This document shows, one piece after another, positions 8,691-18,504 of a stretch of DNA of 64,000 nucleotides (position 1 is its first letter; every line of letters begins with the position of its first letter). Source of the DNA: Thalassotalea sp. 42_200_T64 (lineage in GTDB: Bacteria > Pseudomonadota > Gammaproteobacteria > Enterobacterales > Alteromonadaceae); assembly GCA_002162925.1 (NCBI GenBank), contig MABC01000054.1:1-64000 (forward strand), read 5' to 3'. The notes below the pieces were generated by a model. It was not told where the DNA came from. It saw only the letters and a list, made by a program, of their open reading frames with translations, and searched no databases. Made by a program: the position numbers and the translations under genes.

Positions 8691-11600
8691 TTATTGTTTA
8701 CTGATATCCACCCAGGTTCGCCGGCCTTTGATAAAATCAGGTCCCGAGGACACGCCGGTGGTGGTATTGTCACCTACCATCTGTAACGGCTCGGTGGAAG
8801 CGCTACCAATGACAGTACCGTCGCCACCGCTACCGCCACCGTCATCGTAAGGACTGGGGTTCTCGACGATTTTATCATGAACAGCGAATAGAGCACGCAT
8901 AACACGACCGTCATTGCCGTTCGCATCAGTCTCTTTTCTTAAGCAACTAGTTGAATAGCCACATTTTTGATAAATCACATCCCAGGCCGCCAGCGCCACG
9001 TCTAAGTCGGTATATCCCAGCTCTGCCAAGCCTCGATCAAAATCATCCTGGGTAATATAGCCCCTTATTTCGGCCACCGCCAAGTCATAGCCGGCTTCGC
9101 CGTAGCAAATGTTGGCGGCTTGGCTATAATGCCACCACAAAAAGACCTCATGCAACCAGCCATTGGCTGGCTCATCAGAGCTCTGGTCGCCTTTGGCCCT
9201 GAGGCCACCATAGATATCCAGCTGACCATCACCATCAATATCGTTATCGATTACGCCATCGTTATTGATGTCATCGGTTAAATAATATTTTTCAGCGCCT
9301 ATCCTTACCGAGGCTTTTAAATCTGGCGGCGTTTGGATATGTAAATCGGCTAAACTTTTTACTTTATCAGGGTCAATCGCCATCATTGTCAGCGCGCCAG
9401 CACGCCAGCGACCATTATTTTCCATCGATGGCGTCCTCCCCATCGCAGCATGCCTTGCCCACGGATTTTTGGAACATTGCACTATGGTGGGGTGTATGCC
9501 GCCACTGATCAGCGCCTGATCAGAGAATGAGGTTCTTAGCGTACCACCGCCAGCCGTGATGTCGTTGATGGAAACGATGAGGGAATTGCCGTCATCATCC
9601 AGTAAGGTGGTTAATTGACCATCCCAGGCTTTCAGTTTGCGGTGGATCATTTGTTGATAGGCAACCACGTTATAGGTGTTGTTGCCGATGTGCAGTAACC
9701 CCGCCGGGGAAAAATCGGCATTGCTTACCACCACAAAGAATTTTTTATTTTTGTCGGAGATCGCTTCGTCAATCTGTTTATGGCTATTGTGCGCTTGATC
9801 CAACTGAAAAAAATCCACATAGGTTCGGTTTATTTCCACGTCGTATTCATGGGTATGCTTTGCGACGCCCCCGGCAAACCCATGATCAGGACTATCGGAA
9901 TCGACATCGATATGGCCACCAACAAAATTACAGCCCACGGTACAATCCGCCGGTTCCTGCGGGGGCACCGGCGGCGCCGGGGGAACACTAAGTTGGGTAT
10001 AGTTGATAAATTTGGTGTCGACGCCATCGGCTATGCGGGCGATGAGAGGCCCAGACATCATCCCCGATTGCACTTGCCAGGCAACCGCAATATTGGCACT
10101 ATCCTCACTGGCCGCGACATTGTCGGCCGGCGCCAGCACACCATTGCCATCAATATCGAATATTGCGGTTTTCGGCGCACCACCGGTTAAATAATTCGGT
10201 TCAAACAGCCAGTTTTCGTCGTTGGTCGGATTGGTCACCGTCATTTGCACGCGGCGATCACGTAACTGGTAATTGGCAACGACCCTTTTGCCTGACGTTA
10301 ACGCCACTGTCCAGCCGGTGTGTGTGCCCCAGTCAATGGCCGTATTACTGCTGGTTTGGACGGTTTCTGCGCCTATGGTTTTCGCTGCCGATAAGGTTTG
10401 AGTTAATAAATTGGCGGTGCCTGGTGTTTTGCCGGTATCCCAAATCGCATACACCCCCTGCGGCGAAGTATCGGCGAGGTCGGTAAAGGCAAGGGTTTTG
10501 CCGGTGGCAAAATAGACTAGCTTGCCGCCGATAGGGTGGCTAGCCACTATCGGTTTGGTGGTGATTGGCTGGCTAACGCCGGCGGCGTATAGCGGTTTAG
10601 AGTAGGCCACTGACTTGGTGGTTAAATTGAATTTCCACAGGTTGCCATTTAAATCGCCGGCATAGGCAAAATCAAACAGGCCGTCTTTATTCAAGTCGAC
10701 TAAGGCCGGTGTCGACAAGCCATTTGCATCGCTAGCCCCGCCGGAACCGGTAGTGATTGTGCTGATGGTGCCTGAGCTCAACTCGGTCAACACCAGCTCG
10801 GCAATCCCGGCGGCGCTGTTATAGCCATTACCACTGATGACATAATATTTTTTATCCGGCAGTTGCGCAATACTGGCGTTGCCGTAGGCGTCGCCAAGTG
10901 CCGCATTGCTGCTACTGTTTTGGATCCACAACACTTTGTTGTCGGTTCCCACCGACGAATCTTCACTGGTTAACTTAGGATTGGTCACGTCCAGGGCGAA
11001 TCTACTGGAGCCGCCGGCACCCAAACTGCCGATTAATACGGTGTGCCAGGCGCCATTGAAAAATGCGTCATGGACAGACAGTTCACCATCAACGTAATAT
11101 TCGTGATAATAAGGGTCATCGCTCAGATTATCCAGCTTGGGGATCACTTCCGGTGGGATAAATGCGTAGACTTCTTTGCCGGTTAATGCATCAAACACAT
11201 GTAACATGCCATCGTTAGCCCCGACATACACCCTGGGCGCCCGGTAAGTATGTTTGGTTCTGAATGCGATGTAGTCGCTGGTCATACTGTTGCCGGTGGG
11301 GGCACCAACATAGATAGGATTGGAATGGATAATATCGCCCAACATGGTGTAACGGGGACGCAAGGTGCCATTGGGCTTTTCATTACTGCGATCACCGCGA
11401 ACAAAATCTAAAATCGGACTTGCGCTTGCCGAATTGAGATAGCTGACTTGGTCTAATTGTTCTTGTTGCGTTGCGCTTAAATTGTCCCAGCGAAAGGCAA
11501 CTTGTTTGACGCCGTTGTGGGTGATAATTTTTCTCGAGTTAGTCCAATAGGACGAGTCGGCAGTTTCTGCGGCACTAAATTCCAATCTGGCCGACCAATT

Positions 11601-11888
11601 GCTACCGCTATTTGTCGGTGTTGTCGTACTCAAGTCGACGCTGGTTGTCGATGCCCCGGCATTAGTGATAGTGTATTGGACTAAATCCCCTTGCCAGGCG
11701 CCATTTTCAAACCATGGCCGATAACCAGAAGCACCAATTTTTAAGTTGGTGGTGCTCAGCGCCATTGGCTGTATATAGCCCACAGGTTGCTGATTGGCGG
11801 TGAATGGCGCGGCAGCGCTTACCAGATTACAAACGAATAAACCTGCCAAAAGAAACCCGCTGTCTTTGATACTTATGCTCATACACAT
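8691..11888 (-). CDS. pilY1: PilC/PilY1-type pilus assembly/adhesion protein
   Basis: VGANDGMLHVFDALTGKEVYAFIPPE and propeller Ca-binding DLNKDGLFDFAYAGDLNGNLWKF; operon context. Confidence 0.85.
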   Translation of the reverse strand: MCMSISIKDSGFLLAGLFVCNLVSAAAPFTANQQPVGYIQPMALSTTNLKIGASGYRPWFENGAWQGDLVQYTITNAGASTTSVDLSTTTPTNSGSNWSARLEFSAAETADSSYWTNSRKIITHNGVKQVAFRWDNLSATQQEQLDQVSYLNSASASPILDFVRGDRSNEKPNGTLRPRYTMLGDIIHSNPIYVGAPTGNSMTSDYIAFRTKHTYRAPRVYVGANDGMLHVFDALTGKEVYAFIPPEVIPKLDNLSDDPYYHEYYVDGELSVHDAFFNGAWHTVLIGSLGAGGSSRFALDVTNPKLTSEDSSVGTDNKVLWIQNSSSNAALGDAYGNASIAQLPDKKYYVISGNGYNSAAGIAELVLTELSSGTISTITTGSGGASDANGLSTPALVDLNKDGLFDFAYAGDLNGNLWKFNLTTKSVAYSKPLYAAGVSQPITTKPIVASHPIGGKLVYFATGKTLAFTDLADTSPQGVYAIWDTGKTPGTANLLTQTLSAAKTIGAETVQTSSNTAIDWGTHTGWTVALTSGKRVVANYQLRDRRVQMTVTNPTNDENWLFEPNYLTGGAPKTAIFDIDGNGVLAPADNVAASEDSANIAVAWQVQSGMMSGPLIARIADGVDTKFINYTQLSVPPAPPVPPQEPADCTVGCNFVGGHIDVDSDSPDHGFAGGVAKHTHEYDVEINRTYVDFFQLDQAHNSHKQIDEAISDKNKKFFVVVSNADFSPAGLLHIGNNTYNVVAYQQMIHRKLKAWDGQLTTLLDDDGNSLIVSINDITAGGGTLRTSFSDQALISGGIHPTIVQCSKNPWARHAAMGRTPSMENNGRWRAGALTMMAIDPDKVKSLADLHIQTPPDLKASVRIGAEKYYLTDDINNDGVIDNDIDGDGQLDIYGGLRAKGDQSSDEPANGWLHEVFLWWHYSQAANICYGEAGYDLAVAEIRGYITQDDFDRGLAELGYTDLDVALAAWDVIYQKCGYSTSCLRKETDANGNDGRVMRALFAVHDKIVENPSPYDDGGGSGGDGTVIGSASTEPLQMVGDNTTTGVSSGPDFIKGRRTWVDISKQ

Positions 11889-11934
11889 GCTATCTGTCCT
11901 TCTTCTTCTAAAACAAGAGGTCTAAACCATTGGC

Positions 11935-12489
11935 TTAAGGCTGTTCTGAGGTAACGTAGACAGACTGGAGTACTCGCTCAGCCCGTTTTAAATTCTTACT
12001 TCTTGAGGTAACGATAAAGGTGTGCACCGATGACCCGATGATCGGTGCGTTATTATTTTGCAGGGTTTCATCTTCACCCGGCAGCAGCTCAAGACCCTGG
12101 TATTTGATGATGTACTTATCATTGGCGGTTTTGCCGGTTTCCACCGCCGCAAGACTGTCCCAATTAATATTGAATACGTTTAAATCTTGATCCTCAGCGT
12201 AATAGCCATCCTCGGCGGTATTGAAGTCAAACGTCCCCGCCGCTAACACCTGGGCTTCCAGGGCATCTTCGGCTTCCACTAATGAGCGTTCGGCATCATT
12301 AAAAGAAAGCGATTGAAATTGACTGTTGGCCGACATCAACGTTTGCGTTATCGATGCTTTAAAGCTTGATACGCCAACTAAGGTGATTAACACCAACACC
12401 ACTAAACTCACGGCCAAAACCGCCCCATGTTGTTTTTTCGCGAATAAATTAGAGCTGTTATTGGTTAATCTGTTCATCTTATTGACCAC
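11935..12489 (-). CDS. pilX: minor pilin PilX
   Basis: GAVLAVSLVVLVLITLVGVSSFKASITQ; operon position. Confidence 0.8.
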   Translation of the reverse strand: MVNKMNRLTNNSSNLFAKKQHGAVLAVSLVVLVLITLVGVSSFKASITQTLMSANSQFQSLSFNDAERSLVEAEDALEAQVLAAGTFDFNTAEDGYYAEDQDLNVFNINWDSLAAVETGKTANDKYIIKYQGLELLPGEDETLQNNNAPIIGSSVHTFIVTSRSKNLKRAERVLQSVYVTSEQP

Positions 12490-13452
12490 TTAACTGTTAT
12501 TTAAGGTATTGCGCAGAGCAATGGTGGTATCGATAAATAGACGATGGTAATTGTCATCGGGCTGATAAATGACATCGCCTAAGGTGTATTTGGTTTCATC
12601 TTGATAACTGGGATCTGGACAATCTTCTCGTATCAATAAAGACACTCTCACCGCCGCGATACTTTGCCAGTCAGGGACGGCATTTGCTGCCAGGTATTGG
12701 TTTGGTGAGCCATCATTATTGGTATCGACTCCGTACTCAATCTGTAAATGCTCTACGCCAAGCAGTAGTTGCTCATTGGTTGGAATACCATTGTCGAGGT
12801 ATTTCCAGAACAGCGCCGGTATGTTTTCTCCCTTACAACTCTCATCCGATTTACCAATGTAATAGGAATGCGCCACTAATTGATGCACGCTTTGAAAATT
12901 ACTGTCAATGTTATTGTTCGCTGGCTCTAAGGCATCACTGCCTAAAAAAATTCTGCCTTTGAACAAGGATGAGCGCAGGTATACATTTGCCGCCGAAAAA
13001 TTGTTTATGGTCCATGGGGTAGCGTACCTCAGGGTTAAGATATCGCCGCGCAAGTAATCGTCATCAGTGATGCATAGATAACCCGCATTACTGTCGTTTA
13101 AGCCAAAGATGTGTTGCTCTATCATGGTGCCCCAGGTGGTACCGGCAACTAAACAAGTTGTCGCTACCGGTGTGGTGATGCCATGGCTGCCGACAATTTC
13201 GCCAATATTGGCATTACCACCAAAATAGCCAGAACGTTGAATGTCTCTTGAAATCAACTCGACGGTAAATCGGCCGGTTTCCTGGATGCTGGCGAGTCTG
13301 TTGGTTATTTGGTTAGAGACTTTGGCACTGGCAAAAAACGCATAAAGCGCAACAATGACAAATAATCCGAGCATCATGGCAATGATCAGCTCGAGAAAAG
13401 TAAAGCCCTTATTTTGTTTCGTGTTATTTGTCTTGTTAGTTAAGTTATGCAT
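12490..13452 (-). CDS. pilW: minor pilin PilW
   Basis: GFTFLELIIAMMLGLFVIVALYAFF; RDIQRSGYFG. Confidence 0.85.
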   Translation of the reverse strand: MHNLTNKTNNTKQNKGFTFLELIIAMMLGLFVIVALYAFFASAKVSNQITNRLASIQETGRFTVELISRDIQRSGYFGGNANIGEIVGSHGITTPVATTCLVAGTTWGTMIEQHIFGLNDSNAGYLCITDDDYLRGDILTLRYATPWTINNFSAANVYLRSSLFKGRIFLGSDALEPANNNIDSNFQSVHQLVAHSYYIGKSDESCKGENIPALFWKYLDNGIPTNEQLLLGVEHLQIEYGVDTNNDGSPNQYLAANAVPDWQSIAAVRVSLLIREDCPDPSYQDETKYTLGDVIYQPDDNYHRLFIDTTIALRNTLNNS

Positions 13453-13458
13453 TTATCA

Positions 13459-13929
13459 TCAAATACTTATGGTTGCGGTTAAACAATCTAAATCATCGTC
13501 CGATGCTACCGGACAATTCTCACCGGCCGAACCGCTTAAATCTTGATCCCAGCGAATTGAGATGATAATACTGCTACCCGCCTGAGTGATTTCGCCACCG
13601 CCTGAAGGCAAGTTGTTAATCAGTTGATTTTGCCAGGTGTATAAATCAAATTGTGCCATTTCTGCGGCAGTACATGGGCCACAAACACAATCGATTGACG
13701 CCGGTAATTCGGCGTGGCTGGCAAGGTATAGCGCCGACTGGGCCGAATTCGCTCTGATCCGTTCTGCGATGTCATTTAAATATATTGCGGCAACTGAGCC
13801 ATCTACGGCCTGCGAGGTATTGCGAATTTGCCCCAGTTGCAATGACATTAACCCTAATAAACCAAGCGCGACTACGATTGCGGCAACGAGCACTTCGATT
13901 AATGAAAAACCACTTTGAACATTTCGCAT
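13459..13929 (-). CDS. pilV: minor pilin PilV
   Basis: GFSLIEVLVAAIVVALGLLGLMSLQ. Confidence 0.85.
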   Translation of the reverse strand: MRNVQSGFSLIEVLVAAIVVALGLLGLMSLQLGQIRNTSQAVDGSVAAIYLNDIAERIRANSAQSALYLASHAELPASIDCVCGPCTAAEMAQFDLYTWQNQLINNLPSGGGEITQAGSSIIISIRWDQDLSGSAGENCPVASDDDLDCLTATISI

Positions 13930-13939
13930 CCTTGACTCC

Positions 13940-14479
13940 TTAAAAACAACTGGTAGGTATTTTTCTATCGCTACCTTTTATACTAACTTTACCAAATCGG
14001 CCAATCGCAATGGTACGTGAATGGCTGTCAACCTTGCTGTTATAACAGACGATTAATTCGCCTGAGCTCTTGGTGTTGCCAGAGGGAGTAAACACCACAT
14101 TTGACTCAAAGTCATCGGTAGTGCCATGAATGGTGTAATTATCAGGTAGGGCATCATGAATGGAGACGATAGGGTCAACACCAACCACAGTTACCACTTC
14201 GCGGATAATCCAGCCATTTTCCCAGCCGCTTTTATTTGAGCAGTTATTCTGGGCGGTATTAATCGTACACACGGTAACGTCAACGCCACGTTTTAGCGCC
14301 TCACTGCGAGCGATAACAAAAGCACGATGAATGTCATTGGCCTGGGTGCTCATTTGCGACGATTTTATCATATCGAACATAGCAGGTAACGCCACACTGG
14401 AAAGTATGCCAGCGATACCTATAGTGATAAGTACTTCAATTAACGTGAAGCCTCTAAGATGAGGCCGATCATTACCCAT
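13940..14479 (-). CDS. fimT: minor pilin FimT/GspH family
   Basis: GFTLIEVLITIGIAGILSSVALPAM; ARSEALKRG. Confidence 0.8.
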   Translation of the reverse strand: MGNDRPHLRGFTLIEVLITIGIAGILSSVALPAMFDMIKSSQMSTQANDIHRAFVIARSEALKRGVDVTVCTINTAQNNCSNKSGWENGWIIREVVTVVGVDPIVSIHDALPDNYTIHGTTDDFESNVVFTPSGNTKSSGELIVCYNSKVDSHSRTIAIGRFGKVSIKGSDRKIPTSCF

Positions 14480-14724
14480 ATATATTCTTATTGTAAATTT
14501 AGCTTTGTTGGGGGCGCAATTCAGCTGATTTATTTAAAAAGTTTTATTTATTAATATTAATGATTGCAGGAAAGTGTGATTTTGCAAGTTTTGCCATTAT
14601 TTAATGCCACAGCTTTGCTGTTCTATCGAGATGTGTTTTTAGTATACTTATGCAGATTGCTATAAGTACAATAATAGCTAACCTATATTCGGGAAACTTA
14701 ACACCTTAAAGGGATTGTTTGTGG
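14340..14724. repeat. segmental direct duplication, copy A (FimT N-terminus + upstream region)
   Basis: Closely similar to 18115-18504, including ATGATTGCAGGAAAGTGTGATTTTGCAAGTTTTGCCATTATTTA and CTTAACACCTTAAAGGGATTGTTTGTGG. Confidence 0.85.
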
Positions 14725-14893
14725 AGTTCGGTCAGCACATTGAGCCAGAACTTAGCACCTTCGTTCTCAGACAGCCACATACCCAAGAGTAGTTGTGAAA
14801 GGCAGTTACACAAAATTATTTACAGTCTCACTAAACTTGTTATTCCCCAAAGAAAATACCTGTGTCTATGAGTCCATTTGTACTTTTTAATAC

Positions 14894-16264
14894 TTAAAAC
14901 TTCCAACCGTTAAAAACTAATTTGGACTCTGTTGCTTCTTCCGTTGAATTATTCGAGCCACCACCCGCAGCCAAAGCGACATCATAATGAAAATTACCAG
15001 AACCTTTATAAAGTACTTCTTTAGCGACGATTGCCCCCATTATACTGCCTTCGGATTCTATGGTAACCACAGACTCAGGTGCATATATGACTGCATAAAC
15101 ATCACTTTTTTGTTTAAAGGTCACACCGGTGCCGCCGTAGGCCGAATAAATCATAAACACAGGATTGCCCTCAGGTGATAAGCCGTAGTCAGGTGTGCTC
15201 ACCTGAGCATCGCTATCCATATAAAATTCACCTTGCATCAGTAAGGTTAAACTGCTGTTATCAGGTATGGTAATTTTCGCGGTGCCTTCCATTTTTAAGT
15301 TGCCTTTGACATAGACGATAGCGTCCACACCTGGCGCAACTTTTAGCTCGCCATCTTTAATGGTGATATTATCGTACATGTAAATTTGCTTACTCTCAGC
15401 GAAGAGTTCAGCGGTCTCGATATTCCCCGCTACATTATCCAGATGAAAGCTATCGCCCGATGAAGTTAAATCTAAATCACTTAAACCACCGCCGTGATCA
15501 TTCATGAATGCCTGTAGTGGATCAACGGCCTGCAGTGAATCACATGAGGTTGCACTCACATAATTGGTTTGAGTGGTGCCAGAAACGCTGGCGTTACCAA
15601 CGATATCATTTGCTGACTTTAAGTCACCCATTACGTTCGCACCCGAATCAATCTCAACCCGGCCTTTCGAGGCGTCTGCGCCATTGGTATTGGTGCCGAC
15701 GAGAATGTCCTCACCTGCAGTTTGCGAGTCATAGCTGCCAATACTGGAATCGTAACTGTCAAAAGTGATACTGCTGGCTATGTTCATGGTTTCGCAGGCA
15801 ACGACGCCATCAAAACCAGGCCCCGCGGGCTCCGCTGCGGTCGCAGCGATAAAGGTATAATTTGCTTTTAACGTCGACAACCCTTCAAATCGTTGGCCAT
15901 TACTACTGAGTTGCAGCTCATCAGTGGCTGCAGATATGCTGACATCATAATTTAAATTTTCAATGCTAGCTGCATGACCGGTAATACTGCCATTATCTGA
16001 AATTCCATTAATGAGTTGCTCCAGGGTTAAATCGGGATCCGCCTTTAACTTATTATTCAACAGGGTGAAGGTATCAAAAATTCCTTTTTCAGAAATTAAT
16101 CTGGCATTTATTTTTTTTTGAAAATTACCACTTAGGCGCTCTTGGATAATATTATCTTTGAGTGAATTAATTGCGACGATACTGCACATCACCACTAAAA
16201 TTAACACGGTTACAATAGTAAAACCCTGTTGTGGGGATTTTGAATGGAACACAGATAATGACAT
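14894..16264 (-). CDS. PilX-like protein with large beta-rich C-terminal domain
   Basis: QQGFTIVTVLILVVMCSIVAINSLKDNIIQERLSGN N-terminus; long C-terminal region (e.g. DAIVYVKGNLKMEGTAKITIPDNSSLTLLMQGEFYMDS). Confidence 0.65.
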   Translation of the reverse strand: MSLSVFHSKSPQQGFTIVTVLILVVMCSIVAINSLKDNIIQERLSGNFQKKINARLISEKGIFDTFTLLNNKLKADPDLTLEQLINGISDNGSITGHAASIENLNYDVSISAATDELQLSSNGQRFEGLSTLKANYTFIAATAAEPAGPGFDGVVACETMNIASSITFDSYDSSIGSYDSQTAGEDILVGTNTNGADASKGRVEIDSGANVMGDLKSANDIVGNASVSGTTQTNYVSATSCDSLQAVDPLQAFMNDHGGGLSDLDLTSSGDSFHLDNVAGNIETAELFAESKQIYMYDNITIKDGELKVAPGVDAIVYVKGNLKMEGTAKITIPDNSSLTLLMQGEFYMDSDAQVSTPDYGLSPEGNPVFMIYSAYGGTGVTFKQKSDVYAVIYAPESVVTIESEGSIMGAIVAKEVLYKGSGNFHYDVALAAGGGSNNSTEEATESKLVFNGWKF

Positions 16265-16266
16265 GT

Positions 16267-16803
16267 TTAGCTCCCTAACGCTGATTGAAGTATTATTAAA
16301 GACAACGCGACGTCGATGATTAATGGTGCCGCAGGCCCGATACCCGCGGGTTCACCAGCTTGTGCCTGCGGTGTAACGGTAATAGAAACGAGGTTGTTAT
16401 TCAGCACAAACGCGATAGCCTCTACCCCGGTTAATATTGTTTGTGGTCCGGCCCCGCCTAAATCTATCTCACAGCGCAAATTATTGCCGTTCAGCGAATA
16501 TACTTCGGTATAGGCGGCAATTTGCACAACACCATTACAGGCTATGGTGTCCGCTGTTTGACTGATGGTTAATTGACTTGCTGTTACCTCCGGTAATGCC
16601 GGCGTTTGTTTTAAACTGCGAGTGAAGGTTTGTGTGCTATACCGTAGGACTTCCTGGGCATTTTGTAAATTTTGACTGACTGCAGACAGGCCGCTAATGG
16701 ATGTGTAGGCCCCCCCTACACCAAGTACTAAAATGGTACTTACCAACAAGGCGATTAATAATTCAATCAGGCTATAGCCCATGTCTTTGCCGTACTTATC
16801 CAT
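16267..16803 (-). CDS. PilW-like minor pilin
   Basis: MGYSLIELLIALLVSTILVLGVGGAYTS; start at 16803 overlaps upstream stop (ATGGATAA). Confidence 0.75.
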   Translation of the reverse strand: MDKYGKDMGYSLIELLIALLVSTILVLGVGGAYTSISGLSAVSQNLQNAQEVLRYSTQTFTRSLKQTPALPEVTASQLTISQTADTIACNGVVQIAAYTEVYSLNGNNLRCEIDLGGAGPQTILTGVEAIAFVLNNNLVSITVTPQAQAGEPAGIGPAAPLIIDVALSLIILQSALGS

Positions 16804-17224
16804 TACAACCTGCCGGTAATTGTGGATAACTGGCATTAATGGCAGCGGCATTGGGTAGATCATCGGTCATCCGTTGGTCACTCCATTGCACACTGACGGT
16901 AAAGTCATTGGCAAAACTACCCTCAGCAACGCCAGTCAAAGTAAGCGTATAACGTTGCAACGCTGGTGTTAAACTCTCGATGTATTGCTGATCAAATGCC
17001 TGGCGTGCATCTTGAAGCTGACAAATATCAATCCAAATCCTTTCCACCGCGTTATTGGCGTGAATAATCGAAACCGTATAATCGAAACTGTTCCTGGCAA
17101 ATTGTAACGATTTTACTTGCCCTGCAGCCAAACCTAACAAGGCGATAGCCGAGATAATCAAGGCGATCATCACCTCAAGTAGAGAAAAGCCTTTTTGCCT
17201 GAACAAGTGTTTCTTCATGGGCAT
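16796..17224 (-). CDS. PilV-like minor pilin
   Basis: GFSLLEVMIALIISAIALLGLAAGQ. Confidence 0.75.
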   Translation of the reverse strand: MPMKKHLFRQKGFSLLEVMIALIISAIALLGLAAGQVKSLQFARNSFDYTVSIIHANNAVERIWIDICQLQDARQAFDQQYIESLTPALQRYTLTLTGVAEGSFANDFTVSVQWSDQRMTDDLPNAAAINASYPQLPAGCNG

Positions 17225-17688
17225 TCAGCTGCTGTGGTGGTGACACTTTGGCCACTTACAAAAATGCATAAACGGTAATCATCGGTCGTTTGATCATCAT
17301 CCGATAATTTAATCTCGCTGGCAGACGTTGAGCCGGTAGTTGAAATGATTAAATCAGTTAAGCCGGTTATTTGCACACTCGAGTCAGAAGGGATGAATTT
17401 TAATAATACCGTTTGTTCATCGGTGCCTGCATTTTGAATAACCTGCCAATTTGAATTAGTGCTAGCGACTAGTGTTATCTCAGCATCTCGTTTTACCGCT
17501 TCACTGCGGGCAAATTTGAATACACTATGCAGTCGATTTATATCTGCCACTAAACGGTCACGTTTCATCATCTGGCTAAATGAAGGAACAGCGAGAATCG
17601 CTAAAATACTAATAATCGAGACAGTGACTAACATCTCAAACAGGGTAAAACCACGATATTGAATTTGCGCCATCATTATCTCCAACAA
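17215..17688 (-). CDS. FimT/GspH-like minor pilin
   Basis: GFTLFEMLVTVSIISILAILAVPSF; ARSEAVKRD. Confidence 0.75.
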   Translation of the reverse strand: MLEIMMAQIQYRGFTLFEMLVTVSIISILAILAVPSFSQMMKRDRLVADINRLHSVFKFARSEAVKRDAEITLVASTNSNWQVIQNAGTDEQTVLLKFIPSDSSVQITGLTDLIISTTGSTSASEIKLSDDDQTTDDYRLCIFVSGQSVTTTAAECP

Positions 17689-18287
17689 TCGTCTGATGTC
17701 GGTGTGGTGATGCCGCGATGATTAATACTCAAGGTGCCACATTTATCTGACCCTTGTGAACTGGACCCGTTTGGAATGGCTTTAAGGATAAAGGTGCTTG
17801 AGTCTGAGTCGACTAGAGCATAATAAAAACTATAATAATCGTCTGCGGTGATTGCATTGCTGTTCGGATACTGCCCAAGCCGCGAATATTGACGCTCTAA
17901 ACCTGCAACTTGTTGCAATAAAAATTGTTGCACATCAACCCGGCGACCCTCTTGAACATTTTGGAAATAATTAGGTAGGGCAATCGCAAATAATATGCCA
18001 ATGATCGCGACCACGATCATTAACTCTATTAGGGTAAATCCTTGTAGTCGTCTCTTTAGCAGAGCCACAGAATTTTTATTATTCGCTTTAAACTGTAGCA
18101 CTTTGGCCTGGGTGGCCATTTGTGACGATTTTATCAAATCGAACATAGAAGGTAATGCCACGCTAGCAAGTATGCCGGCGATAGCAACAGTGATTAGAGC
18201 TTCAATTAAACTGAAGCCTCGGATATGAGACAGACTCTTACGCATATATATTCTTATTATAAATTTAGCTTTGTTGGGGGGGCGCAA
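17676..18287 (-). CDS. PilE-like pilin fused behind a duplicated FimT N-terminus (two prepilin motifs)
   Basis: GFSLIEALITVAIAGILASVALPSM, then GFTLIELMIVVAIIGILFAIALPNYF ~60 aa later; the true start could be an internal GTG. Confidence 0.7.
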   Translation of the reverse strand: MRPPNKAKFIIRIYMRKSLSHIRGFSLIEALITVAIAGILASVALPSMFDLIKSSQMATQAKVLQFKANNKNSVALLKRRLQGFTLIELMIVVAIIGILFAIALPNYFQNVQEGRRVDVQQFLLQQVAGLERQYSRLGQYPNSNAITADDYYSFYYALVDSDSSTFILKAIPNGSSSQGSDKCGTLSINHRGITTPTSDDCWR

Positions 18288-18504
18288 TTCAGCTTATTTA
18301 GTTGAAAAATTTTAGTTATTAATATTAATGATTGCAGGAAAGTGTGATTTTGCAAGTTTTGCCATTATTTATTGCTTAATTAATCCGACGCTTTGCTTTT
18401 CTATCGAGATGTGTTTTTAGTATACTCAGTGCTGAGTCGTGAAAGTACAATAATAGCTAACCTGAACTCGGGATACTTAACACCTTAAAGGGATTGTTTG
18501 TGGA
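18115..18504. repeat. segmental direct duplication, copy B
   Basis: See 14340-14724. Confidence 0.85.

Noticed and set aside
9780-10486. Overlapping antisense ORFs inside pilY1
   Set aside because: No recognisable features; lie wholly within a well-supported CDS on the other strand
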